NCBI GenBank assembly: GCA_905220665.1
Contig: CAJNAR010000144.1
Coordinates: 62,001 to 126,000, forward strand
Source of the DNA: Albugo candida
Taxonomy: Eukaryota > Oomycota > Peronosporomycetes > Albuginales > Albuginaceae
Length of the DNA: 64,000 nt
Direction: 5' to 3'
Shown: one piece after another, positions 1 to 11,456 of the stretch
How the letters are laid out: the number at the start of each line of letters is the position of its first letter
Numbering within the stretch: position 1 is the first letter of the stretch
Notes under the pieces: generated by a model
Databases searched by the model: none
Told to the model about the DNA's origin: nothing
What the model saw: only the letters and a program-made list of their open reading frames with translations
Made by a program: the position numbers and the translations under genes

Positions 1-440
1 AACTCATAAGAACCCACTCGTTCCTCGGCCTTGACCGGTGCATATACATTGTGAATATACACCGGTGCGTCGTGAATGATAAGACGCAAAACCAAATAAC
101 GATTTCGAATGCTTCGATCGGTGAGTTCTTCAGCTGTTGAGTAACCGGGAAAGTCTGAACGAAGGATTGTCATGACGCCGCCACTGCGGTTTTGAGTCGG
201 ATGGAGAAAAGCACTGTTGTGGTCATTGACAAACATTTTGTGCTGCATTTTTGAGGATAATAAAAACTGAAATGAGTCCAGTTGGTTGTGATCGTGAAAC
301 TTGGTTTCTTGAACACAACAAATGGAGTGTTGTGATAGGATGTGGTCGATAAAAAGATGACCATTTTTATGTATTCCATTAACGTTCACCGTGAGTGCTG
401 AGATATTGTTCCACGTCGAAATAATCGAGGAGCCCTTAGC
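1..440 (-). CDS. LINE ORF2, N-terminal endonuclease part (runs off the window)
   Basis: Reading leftwards on the minus strand, an open frame without stops enters the window edge. Its start carries an ISALTVNVNGI-like motif followed by CCVQETKF, and later RSGGVMTIL and YIHNVYAPV. These are the opening motifs of the exonuclease-endonuclease-phosphatase (APE) domain at the N-terminus of ORF2 in L1-like non-LTR retrotransposons; the domain nicks the target DNA for target-primed reverse transcription. The Glu of the QETK motif is kept. The reverse transcriptase part would lie beyond position 1 and cannot be judged. ORF2 follows ORF1 of the same element with little or no gap. Family assignment is confident; whether the copy is still active is unknown. 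Confidence 0.8.
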
Positions 441-470
441 ATTCACGCTGAAGTGGACCAGTAATCAACC

Positions 471-2020
471 TCATTTCACCATCTTGTTGTGAGAGGTGAA
501 GTGTTGTGTGTACCTCTGGAAAAAAGCTGAGATTGACGGAAAGCTCAGCGATGTCACCATGGAGAAGTTCACGCCATCTACCTCCAAACCATTGAGACCA
601 ACACTTATGCCAACGTCGGCGCGGAAGAAGGATATGATCACATTGGTTGGAAGTAAACGAAAATGATGACCCTGAACCCAGACCACTGGTCCATTGGTGA
701 GATATTGGATCCAGTGGTCGTTGGTGTAGAATGTCGGAGCAGTACACATGAATGAAAGTTCCAACAACGCGAGAGCTTTCGTTGCTCGAGTCAAACCGAT
801 AACAATGTCCGGCACTGACGTCCACCACGACATTACTTTCTCGAACAATACCGATCGCTTGGAAGGAACTTTTCCACCAACGTGGCGACTCCATCGCGTC
901 GCAAACGTAACATCCTCGCCGAGATTGTACGCTGCAAAAACGCGATTTATCATAAGTAGATGCGCCACTTCATCCAAAGCTTTATCGTTCGACTCCATAC
1001 ATGCGAGTAGCACACCATTCATCGTTATCGGATGATCAAGTGCCGCTCGGATGATTTTGTCCGGATTTGTGCAGAACTGGATTAGCTTCCGCACATGAAG
1101 GATGCAAGCATCCGCTTGAACCAGCTTGTCCGGTCGGAGTGAGTGAAGGGCATTTTTGGAATCGATTTCCATTAGCTCCCCTATTTCACCAACTCGGGTT
1201 GGTCGCTCCGATTTCTCGATCGTTGTGTGCCTTTTCTGATAAAAGTGTGCCGCCTCTTTCGAGGTGGCCACCTCTTGTGGCATCCGTGCTTTCACGGGGA
1301 TGATTTGAACGCGATTTCCATTCTCCGGATTGGCAACCGCTTTTACTTCTTCGATCTCCACCTCCATAGTTGCGAGTACAGAAAAATAATTACTCTTCGC
1401 TAGCTTCGGAAGCGCAAGAGATGGTGCTTTGGAGACCATTTGTTCGAACGGCTCCACCCGGTTACGTTTTCCACTCGTCCATGCCAACTTCATGGATACA
1501 TCCCCATCCCGCTCTACCCGTGGTTGTGAGTATGACTGACTGGTCAGTTGGAGGATGGGAGGAGACGGCTGCAATAAGGCTGATGCCCCTGGTGGTGTGA
1601 TAGTTGGGGGAGTATTGAGCTCCAACGAGATTTGATCGGATAGCTTCCGTTCAGGTTTCCTCGCTTCCAATTCTTGACTGAGAACTGGCTTTACTACCTT
1701 TTGTGGTGCCACCACGAGCACCGTTGGCGCGTTTGTTTGTTCTGGTTGCTGTTGTGGTTTTTGTTGCGGCTGATTTTTATGTGGTTTTGCTTTTGCTTGT
1801 TCGATTGTTGTTGCCGTGCTACCGTGGTTGATATAGCACACAAATCCAAGCAATAAGGATCACGTTGACCAAAACGTGGTCGTTCCGATGGGATAGGAGC
1901 GTGTTTCCTTCGCACAGGGTAAAGCAACTTTTCGTATGCAATTTGTTCGCATACTTTACCGATGCGGACCAGCTATGGAGGGCACGTAGGAGTACTAAAG
2001 TACACTCTCCAAGTCGACAT
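471..2020 (-). pseudogene. LINE ORF1 with frameshift (left copy)
   Basis: A long frame of about 460 codons (471-1853) lacks an ATG at its start. The likely initiator is the ATG at 2018-2020 in another frame (MSTWRVYF start), followed by an early stop and a frameshift near 1810-1960. The N-terminal third is rich in Lys, Gln and Pro; the C-terminal part is globular, with conserved Trp in WVQGHHF-like and FEKVMSWWTSVPDIV-like stretches. No CCHC zinc knuckle is visible. It lies directly upstream of the ORF2 endonuclease, as expected for the nucleic-acid-binding ORF1 protein of an L1-like element. A second, more damaged copy lies at 4038-4885 on the opposite strand and helps define the frame. Confidence 0.75.
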
Positions 2021-2958
2021 CACGACACCCTTTCACGGAACAGTTTCGCGTAAAGTAGCAAAGACTAATGGACATCCTAGACTGGGAAGGGAAGGTAAGA
2101 TGGTGATCCGCTCTTCCTCCACTCCCACTCCAATTATGTCCAGGAAGTATTTGGATTTGAGAGAATCGTACTCTCGAAAAAGTACTAAGACCCGAGGATG
2201 ATTATAGGCTGGCACTCGACCTGTTGACAAGCACCCTCGATGGAAACCATCGCCCAAAGATTGCGACCAGGCATCTTTGATACTTGAGCAATGGCTCTGC
2301 TCTCCAGTAGACTCTCGAATACAGGTTCTTACCCAGCTCAGTCGGTTAAGCACTTGAGCGCACGGACCCCCTGCCGGAGGTCGTTAGTTATATCCCCGGC
2401 AGTGTGGGCAGCGGTTTGAGCCCACCCAAGCAATAGGCTTGGAAAATATCTGCCTCTTTGGGTTTGAAGTCAGACTTAAGTGATATTTACACGGCCAGGG
2501 GCTCATGATAGGATAAGGAAGGTAGTTAAAGAACCAGATAAACAGTGTAATGAAATCCTTGACAAAGTAGACTCTCGAATACTGAATTCCCATAATTCTT
2601 CATTAGGAAGACAGGATTCTCCCATCTTTTGTACGCACTAACGCTTGACCTGTCTCCAGAATCATGGAGTAGGTGGCCTTGGAGATCTCGAAAGACTTCG
2701 CTGCTACCGTTATTACACCCTACCGTCAGTCACAATAGAAGTGGGCGTACTTTCCACGTTATCACCAATCATGCAATCATGCAATCATGCAATCATACAA
2801 TCACCCAAAACTGCGCGACATATGAGGGTTGCGGCGTCAGCACAAGTGAGCGGTAACACCATGTGTTGTCTCGAACCATTGCTTTCGAAAGGAAAGAGTA
2901 AGAATATTTTTATTTTTCGAGTTGTTTTCTACCAAATTGACGGATTACGTAGTGGCCA
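1860..2958. repeat. Left arm of ~1.1 kb inverted repeat (LINE 5' region with SINE)
   Basis: This stretch is the reverse complement of about 3108-4190. From about 2219 to 2790 the two arms are almost identical; I see only a one-base indel at the SINE head. Outside this core, towards ORF1, they drop to roughly 75-80% identity, and towards the centre they also diverge (short tandem AATCATGC units differ in number). Functionally the arm is the 5' region of the left LINE. It contains a SINE at 2323-2565. Confidence 0.9.
2323..2565 (+). mobile_element. tRNA-derived SINE, left-arm copy
   Basis: The element is 243 bp and bounded by a perfect 17-bp target-site duplication, AGTAGACTCTCGAATAC, at 2306-2322 and 2566-2582. 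The head looks like a tRNA: an A-box-like AGCTCAGTCGGTTAAG, then a B-box position reading GTTATATCC, a degraded form of GTTCGATCC found in the 12 kb copy. The body is unrelated to tRNA and the 3' end is CCTTGACAA with no poly(A). Pol III would transcribe such elements and a partner LINE would mobilise them. Confidence 0.85.
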
Positions 2959-2991
2959 ACTGAAAAAGTCCCTTCTGTCCTTAAGAAGTAC

Positions 2992-2998
2992 TGGCCAA

Positions 2999-3031
<33 letters not shown>

Positions 3032-3071
3032 TGCCTTAAACTGGCGCCTTAGACCGCTCGGCCAATTGACC
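2992..3071 (-). tRNA. tRNA-Leu (anticodon AAG)
   Basis: The minus strand folds into a class II tRNA. The acceptor stem GGTCAAT pairs with ATTGGCC (one G-T pair) and the D arm is GCC/GGC. The anticodon stem CCAGT/ACTGG encloses the loop TTAAGGC, giving anticodon AAG at 3035-3037, and the T stem is GTGGG/CCCAC. The T loop is TTCAAAT, whereas the copy at 38052-38131 has TTCGAAT; that is the only difference I see. A run of five T on the transcript strand (2963-2967), about 25 nt past the 3' end, could terminate Pol III. The gene sits in the spacer of the large inverted repeat. Confidence 0.9.
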
Positions 3072-3107
3072 ATATGTTGTTGATAGTCCCACGTGTATAT
3101 TAGTGAC

Positions 3108-4190
3108 CTGTTACGTAACCCACCAATTTAGTACAAAACAACTCGAAAATTAACTTTTTTCAACTCTTTCCTCTCGAAAACAATGGTTCAAGTCGACATA
3201 TCGACACAGCCAAGGGTGTTAGCGTCCATTTATAGTGACGTGGCAACCCTCATGAGTCGCGCAATTTTGCGTGATTGCATGATTGCATGATTGGTGATAA
3301 CGTGGAAAGTACGCCCACTTCTATTGTGACTGACGGTAGGGTGTAATAACGGTAGCAGCGAAGTCTTTCGAGATCTCCAAGGCCACCTACTCCATGATTC
3401 TGGAGACAGGTCAAGCGTTAGTGCGTACAAAAGATGGGAGAATCCTGTCTTCCTAATGAAGAATTATGGGAATTCAGTATTCGAGAGTCTACTTTGTCAA
3501 GGATTTCATTACACTGTTTATCTGGTTCTTTAACTACCTTCCTTATCCTATCATGAGCCCCTGGCCGTGTAAATATCACTTAAGTCTGACTTCAAACCCA
3601 AAGAGGCAGATATTTTCCAAGCCTATTGCTTGGGTGGGCTCAAACCGCTGCCCACACTGCCGGGGATATAACTAACGACCTCCGGCAGGGGGTCCGTGCG
3701 CTCAAGTGCTTAACCGACTGAGCTGGGTAAGAACCCTGTATTCGAGAGTCTACTGGAGAGCAGAGCCATTGCTCAAGTATCAAAGATGCCTGGTCGCAAT
3801 CTTTGGGCGATGGTTTCCATCGAGGGTGCTTGTCAACAGCTTGGGTGCCAGTCAGTGACCAGCCTCGAGGCTCAGTACTTTTTCCGGGAATTTGATTTTC
3901 TCTTCCAAATGCTTCTCTGACATATTTGGAGTCGGTGTGGAGGAAGAACAGATCCCCATTTTACGTTTCCTTCACGATCTTGGATGCTCACTAGTATTTG
4001 CTACTTCCGAGAAGCGGTTCCGTGTAAGGGAGAAGTCATGAAGACGCCGAGAGTGTACTTAAGTACTCCTACTTGCCGTCGACAGCTGTTGAGCAAATTG
4101 CACACGGGAAGTTGCTGTATCCGGTGAGAGGAACAATGCTCTTGTCCCTTCGAAACGACCACGTTTTAGTCAACGTGGTCATTATTGCTT
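3108..4190. repeat. Right arm of ~1.1 kb inverted repeat
   Basis: This is the reverse complement of 1860-2958. The near-identical core runs from about 3275 to 3841, ending at CTTGTCAACAG; beyond that the similarity to the left arm falls abruptly. The arm forms the 5' region of a second LINE copy pointing rightwards and contains an identical SINE insertion at the equivalent site. Confidence 0.9.
3494..3737 (-). mobile_element. tRNA-derived SINE, right-arm copy
   Basis: This is the mirror image of the SINE at 2323-2565, with the same target-site duplication on both sides (3477-3493 and 3738-3754). It differs from the left copy by one extra G near the head. Because site and duplication are shared, the SINE must have inserted once before the arms were copied or gene-converted. 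Confidence 0.85.
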
Positions 4191-4885
4191 GGATTGGGAG
4201 CAACACCAGGTATGGGAGTGCGGGTACAACAACCAATTACAAAACGAAATTCAAACTCAAACTCCCCTCACTACTATCACACCAGCAGGGTTACCAGACT
4301 TATTGCAGACCACTGCTCCCATCCTACACTTGGAAATGCCAATATCCTCAAATGCACGGGTAAAGAGGGATGTAGATGTCGACATGAAGTTGGCATGGAC
4401 AAGAGAAAAACATAATCGGATCGATCCGTTCGGCCAAATGGTTTCCAATGCACCACCTCATTCGCTACCTACGTTGGCGACTAGTAATTACTTTGCTGAG
4501 CTCCCAACTATGAAGGTGGAACTTGAAGAAGGACAAGCGGTTGCCAATTCTGAGCATGGTAACCGAATCCAATTATTCCCGTGAATTCACGGATGGGAAG
4601 AGAGGTGGCCACAAAATCATCTGGGCAGCATTAGACCATCCGATCACAAAAAAAGAGGTGCCTCTCTCCGCATGGATTCGAACGATTTAGGGTTGGACTA
4701 AATCGCACATTTACTTATGATCAATAGCGTTTTTGCAGCGTACAACTTCGGGAAAGATCTTACTTTTACGACGCGCTGGGGTCGCCAAGTAGGTTCCGGG
4801 GAATTTCCTTCGAAGAGAGCTGTATTGTTCGAGAAAGTATTATCGTGGTGGAAATCAGTGCCGGACATTGTACGCCGATAGCATC
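4038..4885 (+). pseudogene. LINE ORF1, degenerate right copy
   Basis: The plus strand carries a diverged homologue of the ORF1 at 471-2020. It starts at the ATG at 4038 (MKTPRVYL, matching MSTWRVYF in the left copy) and continues in several frames. The recognisable matches are DVDMKLAW, QMVSNAP, AALDHPIT, INSVFAAYN and SVPDIV. Part of the middle is deleted around 4620-4640. ORF2 is not recognisable downstream, so this copy is truncated. The two LINEs are head to head, both pointing away from the tRNA. Confidence 0.75.
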
Positions 4886-5579
4886 GTCTTCCTCCTTTAA
4901 CGCTTGGAACCAATGGGCCAGAAACTCTTTCTGTTACTCATTCAACGCCAGATGGTTCTGAAACTGATGTTCCAGATATTCATGTGTCCTCTGCGCTATC
5001 TCTTCACTGTGTCTCTCCCGTTACTCTGCAGTATCCGACCCGATGGACCTCTGCAACGAGCTTTCCGGTATAACCCGCCTTGTCTGGGTCTGCACAATAT
5101 TTTGAGTGACGTGCTCTTTTCCATTTGGCAGAGGGCCTTGTCGACTGTCGTCAGCACTCACGACGACAATCTTATTTGGTAGCACGATGCTTCTGTCTGA
5201 TGAAATTTTTGTTTTAAGTCCGCATTTCGAAACGCAGCCTCGCTGCTCTTTCTAGCACGGCCCCCGTGTAGCGAGTGTATTACTCAGTGGGTGAAAGTCT
5301 GGCCTATCTAGCAAGGCCCAAGGAGCAAATGGATTGCTCAAGGGGAATGTCCTAGGGTGTCTTTTTCGTGTCTGTAAATCCCAACACATTCCTCATTGAT
5401 TGACAGAAAAGCCGAAAACGTTTTAAGACAAAAATAACACACACACACACAATTATAAGAACTACATAAAATTCTACTGCTATGTATCTACCTACCATGG
5501 TTTTCTCCATGCTGGACAGGTCCTAACATTGTACCCAATTTGACCAAATCTTTCACACCTTCTGTGCCTAGTGTTCACC
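4886..5579. other. No intact gene; decayed coding relic and (CA)n tract
   Basis: On the minus strand from about 5180 down to 4880, two or three frames give protein-like text rich in Gln, Glu and His (for example HEYLEHQFQNHLALNE), interrupted by stops. It resembles a gag-like or coiled-coil protein, but I cannot name it. A short CA microsatellite lies at about 5437-5451. Nothing else is supported. Confidence 0.4.
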
Positions 5580-6690
5580 ATTTTATGCAATAAGGGCTCT
5601 CTTCTGGTTGATGACTGAGATATATTTGGGCACTAGGTGGTCTGCCTCTTGCTCGCTGCATATGAGGGTCATTTGAATCTCGCACCTGTTTTGAAGGAAC
5701 TTCTATAAAAATATTGTCTGTTGAATTTTGCTTGTGTGGACCTAACCTTGAATAAACCTCAGCAATATTGTTGGTTGCAGGGATGAAATTAAAGGGTACG
5801 TGTATAAACTTGAGCCTTTGCAATAAAATGCCATTCGGTAAAAGGGAACGGGGGTTAATGTGCCATTGTGAATGAAATCATTCATGGACATTGTACCGTT
5901 AGCTGCTATTTTTCTCAAAGTTGGTGGGAACGACAATCCAATAGTCTTTGTGAATTGACCCAGACATGGTGGACTAATAAGTTCATATCCAGTGCACATC
6001 AGATTGTGCACTTTCAGCAAATCTTGAATTCTTATCAATTACTTGATCATAAAATCTCTCATCTAAGTCCAGCCATTTTCGGATCTTTTCATCACCTATC
6101 TATACCTGAGATTCCATTCCTTGGGGCTTAACATACTGGGTGATCTTGCTATGGACTTGCTGCAAACTCGTTGCTGGGATGTGCAATCGCAGCCTTAATG
6201 CTAAATGATTCCCTTTTACCCTGGAATTGTTTATGTTTCTCAGGTGGAGGAAACGCCAACTTCAGATTGCAACCCCTGAAAGGCTGCCGCTTTTTCTGCA
6301 CATAGCTGATGATTGCTGGATTATGTTCGTATTATGCTCAAGTTCTGCACAATTTTCCTCGAAATTTCCAGTGCTGGTGCTTCTGATTATTCCATTCCAA
6401 TCTCATATAAGCTCGGTTAATAGATATACAGAAACCATTGTTTGCAGTGGTAGAGCGCATTTTTGTTGACGTGCCAAACATAGAGAATACTTGCTGCATC
6501 TGGAGTACCTGTCATAAGTGCAAACTAACCATTGTGAAAGGTAGAATCCAGTGCAACAAGCAGTGATTTCATTTTCCAAGTTCCCGAATGTAATCTGCTT
6601 CCTTTTCGAAGCAGGATGATCAAGAGGTATTCGTGATGTCACACCCACTACATTCAACAGAGCCATATGAATAATGGTTGTTTATAGATG
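5580..6690 (-). pseudogene. Relic of Mutator-like (MULE) transposase
   Basis: Minus-strand frames contain the MULE signature: a degenerate ALMTGTPDAASILYVWHVNKN stretch near 6530-6430, corresponding to the family's conserved D...C-x2-H block. A possible SRVKGNHLAL segment (family: SRVEGAHA.LK) follows, and near 5650 there is a C-terminal RARGRPP, a motif typical of the tail of these proteins. Several stops and frameshifts interrupt it, so it cannot be functional. I find no TIRs belonging to it. It is diverged from the complete MULE at 11457-13949. Confidence 0.65.
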
Positions 6691-8007
6691 CAATCCACAA
6701 AGAGACATAAGGATATTTCGGTTCAAACTGATGGATCTCGGATAAGATAAAACTTTCGCTATTGCTTGGGTGTCATCACATCAATAGTCAAACTATTAGT
6801 CACAATTTCGGATGTCATCCAGTAAAGCAGCCATTTCTATGCATCCACGGAGTTCTTCGTTTCGCATAGACTTGCTTTCGTTGTAAATACTAAGGAGTTT
6901 TGTCAGATTACTTCGATTTTGCTGGATGGCAGATAATGCCGTTGCCGGTCTCGGGCTTGTTGCTACGACTTGTCGTACATTTCCCTCGTCTTAGCTGGCA
7001 ATCTTCAGGCAGTTGCAAAGGAAGAAATTTTCTCGGCAGGAGGATGGTTTTTTAGTAGTGTTGTCAGCTATAATAATCCACTGACCACCAGAAGCTTCGG
7101 TTATCCTTGCATAGGTGTCAAAGGGACAGTTGCAAAGACGTGTTTAGGCCTTCGGTCATTTGTTGTCCTTCTGTCCTGGTTTACACCACCTCTCTCACAT
7201 TCAACCAGATCCTACAGCCAGTTGAGCACTTTTTGGTAACAGAATAATTGTACAAATGAGCGGGGATTGAACTACCTGGATGAGCTCTTTTTATGACGAA
7301 TACTGGCGTTCAGGAGTAGGTAGAATGTTGAGAATAGGAGTAGAGAAATACAAGAATAGTGAATCGAGAACAGGAGGAGAGAAAATACAGGAGAGGAGAA
7401 TACAAGCAGAGGTTACAAGATTCGATATATGAAACGACGGGGGTTAATGGAGAAAAATGTTTGGAACAAGGGACGAGACTTCACACTCCATTAGCTCCTT
7501 TATTCAATCAAAACGTGATTGTATTGGCCGATCAGAGTGAAGGTGCGTCGATTTAGGGTTGCTACCACGGAGAAGATGAAGAGATAGATCAGTATCGCAT
7601 TCATAGCTCAAAAAGAAGCTACTGAGCAGACGCAGACCTTACCGCAATAATTCAAGAAAGAATCGTGTGCCGAAGTAGCAAACTCAGGTGTACTCGACAA
7701 GTGTGTAAGGCGCCGCTGTAGTGGAAATAGAATGAAGCACTTTTATTTTTGGCAAAAATAGGCCACACAAATATCATTTCATAGCGATATATTAAGGTAC
7801 AAATGGATATCAAGTTTGGGGAGACACCAGGGCGTGTCTATCACAAAAACTGAAAACCTTGAATTCAATCACAGGTACCGCAATGAGAACTACTTGCCAA
7901 TGTCGCATAACCACAAACAAATGAGTCTATCTTAGATTGATTATACACTTGGTAGAGCAAACATTTTTTTAAAGGGTGTCTGGGTTCCCCGACTTATATT
8001 TACAAAA
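6691..8007. other. No gene recognised
   Basis: AT-rich DNA with only short chance ORFs on both strands. A purine-rich stretch around 7310-7440 (GGAGAG/ATACAGG units) is low-complexity. Nothing supports a gene. Confidence 0.5.
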
Positions 8008-8394
8008 TTACCTAAGAAGCGTTTTCGATTTTGATTGTGGAGGTTGACTGGAGCATGGCGTGTCTAAAACGGCTGAACTGACGCACGAGAGCTCTTCTAG
8101 TTCAAGTTTAGTTATTTTTTTCGTTCTTTTGAGCTGATTTGTTCCAACCGTCTCTTTTGACAGACCTATTGAAAATAGAAAATTTAACTTTGAGCTACAT
8201 AGTGATGGAGGCTATGCTACATTACCCTGTTTCGTTTTGTCGTCAACTTGCACCTGATTTGGGTTAGTTTCACTCGAACGAGCTGGAACGTCAGGTGGAC
8301 TTTCATTATCAGGAACTGATTGTTTACCGGTCACTTGGTGCTGCCCAGCCGAGCAGAGCAAAACGGATGCGATAAGTGCCAATTTTTTAGACAT
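8008..8394 (-). CDS. Small secreted protein, two exons (predicted)
   Basis: Exon 1 runs from the ATG at 8394 to 8226 and begins MSKKLALIASVLLCSAG, a clear signal peptide with a basic start, hydrophobic core and small residues at the expected cleavage site. Read without splicing it ends after 60 codons. A consensus donor (AGG|GTAATG) and acceptor (TTCAATAG|GT) remove a 60-nt intron (8225-8166) and open exon 2 (8165-8008), for a total of 108 aa. The mature part is polar, rich in Lys, Ser and Thr, with two Cys near the C-terminus. I see no RXLR or CHXC motif. A host-interacting secreted peptide is possible but unproven. Intron length matches the other genes in this window. Confidence 0.55.
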
Positions 8395-9184
8395 GATTCG
8401 AACAATTCTGGGCGATGATCAATGGGGTCTGAGCAGTCGAGTGAATCGGATAATGCAAGCACTGATGCTGCCAAGTTTTCTTTCCCGGGGGAAACAGAAA
8501 GTAGTACACTTGAGGTCGTTCCATATTTAGACGATTTCTATCAAGCACAATAAAACCTGTATAATATTATCGTATCAGGGCAAGTCGAACGCTACAACTT
8601 TGAACTTGTTGGAACCTAGAGTCAACGGAACCCCGCATTCCTTGCTGATATCAGGTATATCAATCAACTCACCAGTACTTACTAAACAGAAGAGACAATT
8701 GCAACCTTAGAGCATGAAGGACACAGCAAAAGAGAGCTATCTACACAAGAATGCCAAATCTCTACTTTTTAGCGGAACCAATTCTTAATTGCCTCCTTTT
8801 CTAATAAACTATAGCAAATGTTCGTTGACTCTCCTAGAATATTCAATATAGGCTTCCCTCTCCCCCGCTTCCAGGTAAAGGCCAACACACCTTCCTCTGT
8901 TTTGTGATAAATTACAACGATTTTTGATCATTCAACTGATACACTCCCACATGCGCCAAAGTTTTCTGATATATTTCAACGATTTGGCCCTGAGTTTTCT
9001 GATATAGTCCAGCTTATTTTTTATAACCTATCTGCTAGGATCCAGTCAAGAGTAAAGTGGAGTGCCTGAATAAGCAGTCAAATTATCACATGCATTTAGA
9101 TAGTGTATAATACATACTTTTTGTTATAGAATACAGATTTAAGAAAACGGTATTATTGAGAAGTATAATACATACTTGCGTTAA
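8395..9184. other. No gene recognised
   Basis: AT-rich sequence lying upstream of the small secreted-protein gene; it may contain that gene's promoter. No coding or structural signal is visible. Confidence 0.5.
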
Positions 9185-9930
9185 ATGTATCTTATCGGCA
9201 ACAATTTCAAGATGTTCGTCGAACTAACTTGGGTGTGGCACTTCAACTGAGTCTAATAGCTTGATCCTCCTTGCTGCTGTTGCCTTAAACGCATCATCGA
9301 ACATTATTTACGAAGAATAGACGCACAAAGCAAACCATACTTGGACATTTGCTCGACATTGGTGAACACCCGGTCCTTTTATCCGCAACTTAGCTTTTTG
9401 AAAGTACGCAACGAGGGCATTCAAGATCAAGATCGAAACCAGCTGCCAAATTCAAATAATGCGCATGATTTTCGCTGGTACACTGTTATAGCCATGCCCT
9501 AGACAAATATATCCAACAGTCAATTTCGGAATATTATCGAGCCTATAACGTGGCTATATCGTACAAACGTCAATAACTCGATTCTCAAAAGTTGATTTCA
9601 TTCACGTGTAGACATAGGATTTCGATTTTGAATTTCTTAGATGCTAGTAGAGCGATCAAAGCGAACGCTCATAGCTATTTACGAAGTCACCCACATGTCA
9701 AATAGAGGATGAACCATTGTTTATACATCATGCACGCCTCGTGTTCACAGCAATTTGACGAGATGAGCCAGCAATCTGAACACTTGCACTCAGCCGAATC
9801 GGTGCAGCATTACAAGCAAATATGCAAAAACGAGTGAAATAACGCTTTGTTTTTTCCATTTTGTATTGTTTATATGATGGAAGCCCGAAAACGTACCAGA
9901 GTTTCTCAGTGTCATTCTTCATTCGATCTT
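9185..9930 (+). repeat. Dispersed repeat, copy A
   Basis: Collinear with 62885-63960. Shared blocks include TTTATACATCATGCAC (about 9720 and 63868), GTAGAGCGAT (9650 and 63795), TGATTTCATTCA (9594 and 63655), the stretch around TTCAACTG (9242 and 62940), and ACATTTGCTCGACATTG versus a related block near 63243. The copies are strongly diverged and contain no long ORF, so this looks like an old non-coding or decayed mobile element. Confidence 0.6.
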
Positions 9931-11398
9931 TTTACTAACCCTACCAATAAAGACATCACGCTCTCGTCGAAGTGTGGGAATCAGAATACTATTCTATTGA
10001 ATGGATGAGCCGCTACCTTTTCCAGGCCCCTTTTCTGGTGTACTATTATAACAATAAAATTATTATATATAAAATACTCACGTGCTTTTTTATTTACATG
10101 GGGCGCGGGATATTTATTTATGTTGGAATGCACATCCTAAACCCACGTAATAAAAGCACCGATTTGTCAGTCGTATCTGACTCATACTTTGTGCCGTCAC
10201 TGCGGATCTCATCTGGAATGCACCGGGAAAACATGATTACAAAATCAAGTTTTCTAGTTTTGGCTGTCGATACCAGAATGCAAGAAATAAGATGCTCGCT
10301 TGGTGAACCATCGGTGATCATTAATAATGATGACATTTGGCAATACCAAACTGGTAATCATACGCCTGGTAAGAGAAGAAGTTATATGCGTCGATCCAAC
10401 GTCTCCATCTGCCCTCTACGTGAACTGTTTATATTTTTGAGAAGCGTTGCATTGACAGATAAATGGCCAGTGTGGCGAAGGAGGCTATGCAACTCAGCGA
10501 CTGATGCTAGTCAGGACCGGAGATACGAGTGAAATTTTTCCAGCGAAGAACATCAACATTGCTGCTTAAACAATTGAGTGAAGGATTGACTTCATGCACA
10601 TGTCGACAAGGATAAGCGATCTATTTCTGCTATGTTAAATCAAATAATGTGTGTGCTCAGAACTGGGCAGCAGGGATAAAACAGGCTGAGAAGTAATGTT
10701 GAGGAATGTTCAGGAAGCTTCTATGCGCAAGCCTTATATGTCAATTGGACAAGAACCATTGATCGCTACAGAGGATCATTATGATCAAATTTTGTGCAAA
10801 AGGATGGGGTCGTAGGTAACGTGCTCTATTCGATTTTCTTCGTCAAATTTCGCGTAGCAGGTTAGAGACATTATAGTACGCCCGGCGCAGAATCAACGTA
10901 ATGGTTAGAAGGAATATCATCCTCTTTTCCTTTCATATACATGGTAATAGTTTGGGAATAGAGGACAGTGAAGATGTCAAAGCTGAGTTCACTTCCTCTA
11001 TTATAGCCGTCATATGAATTGTGAATGGAGCTAGACAACTTTGAATGATCGAGAGTAGTGACGAAAACGGCTTGAGGTCCAGTAGAACTGAAGGCTGTGA
11101 ATTGACCTAACAGTCTATGTATAGAAGTACGCGCCTCCAATACGATCGAGGTGAAGATAGAGGTAAATCAAAAGCGTGATGCATAATAGGAAATCCTGGT
11201 TATACTTGAATAAAAATTGAGCGGACCTCTGGTATTATTCAGTCGTTGTAGAACCTGTCCTAGCGAAACGTTTCGAAACGAAAATAGGAGTCATTACCTA
11301 AATATTCACTTACTTCAAGTTATTCTTTTGTGTGAGAAAAAGCAGCTAAGAACTGATGGCGATTGGGTGAATGTGTCACGGATAACAATTCATTGTAT
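9931..11398. other. No firm gene; one 176-codon ORF
   Basis: An ORF from an ATG at 10005 to 10532 (plus) encodes a Tyr/Ile-rich start with hydrophobic stretches and no recognisable domain. Its base composition changes along its length and no splice partners are obvious. It may be a chance ORF or an exon of an unknown gene. The rest of the interval shows nothing. Confidence 0.3.
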
Positions 11399-11456
11399 TT
11401 AAGTAATGTTATTCAAGTCTGGAAGCTTGATTGGTTTCCTATTATCATTATATGTA

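Noticed and set aside
2760..2810. Tandem AATCATGC units as a possible CRISPR or regulatory array
   Set aside because: Units are contiguous without spacers and vary in number between the palindrome arms; simple tandem repeat.
5436..5451. CA dinucleotide run
   Set aside because: Ordinary short microsatellite; no sign of function.
9972..10532. A 176-186 codon ORF with hydrophobic segments
   Set aside because: No recognisable motif, no ATG at the frame start, uneven composition and no splice partners; listed only within the gap entry.
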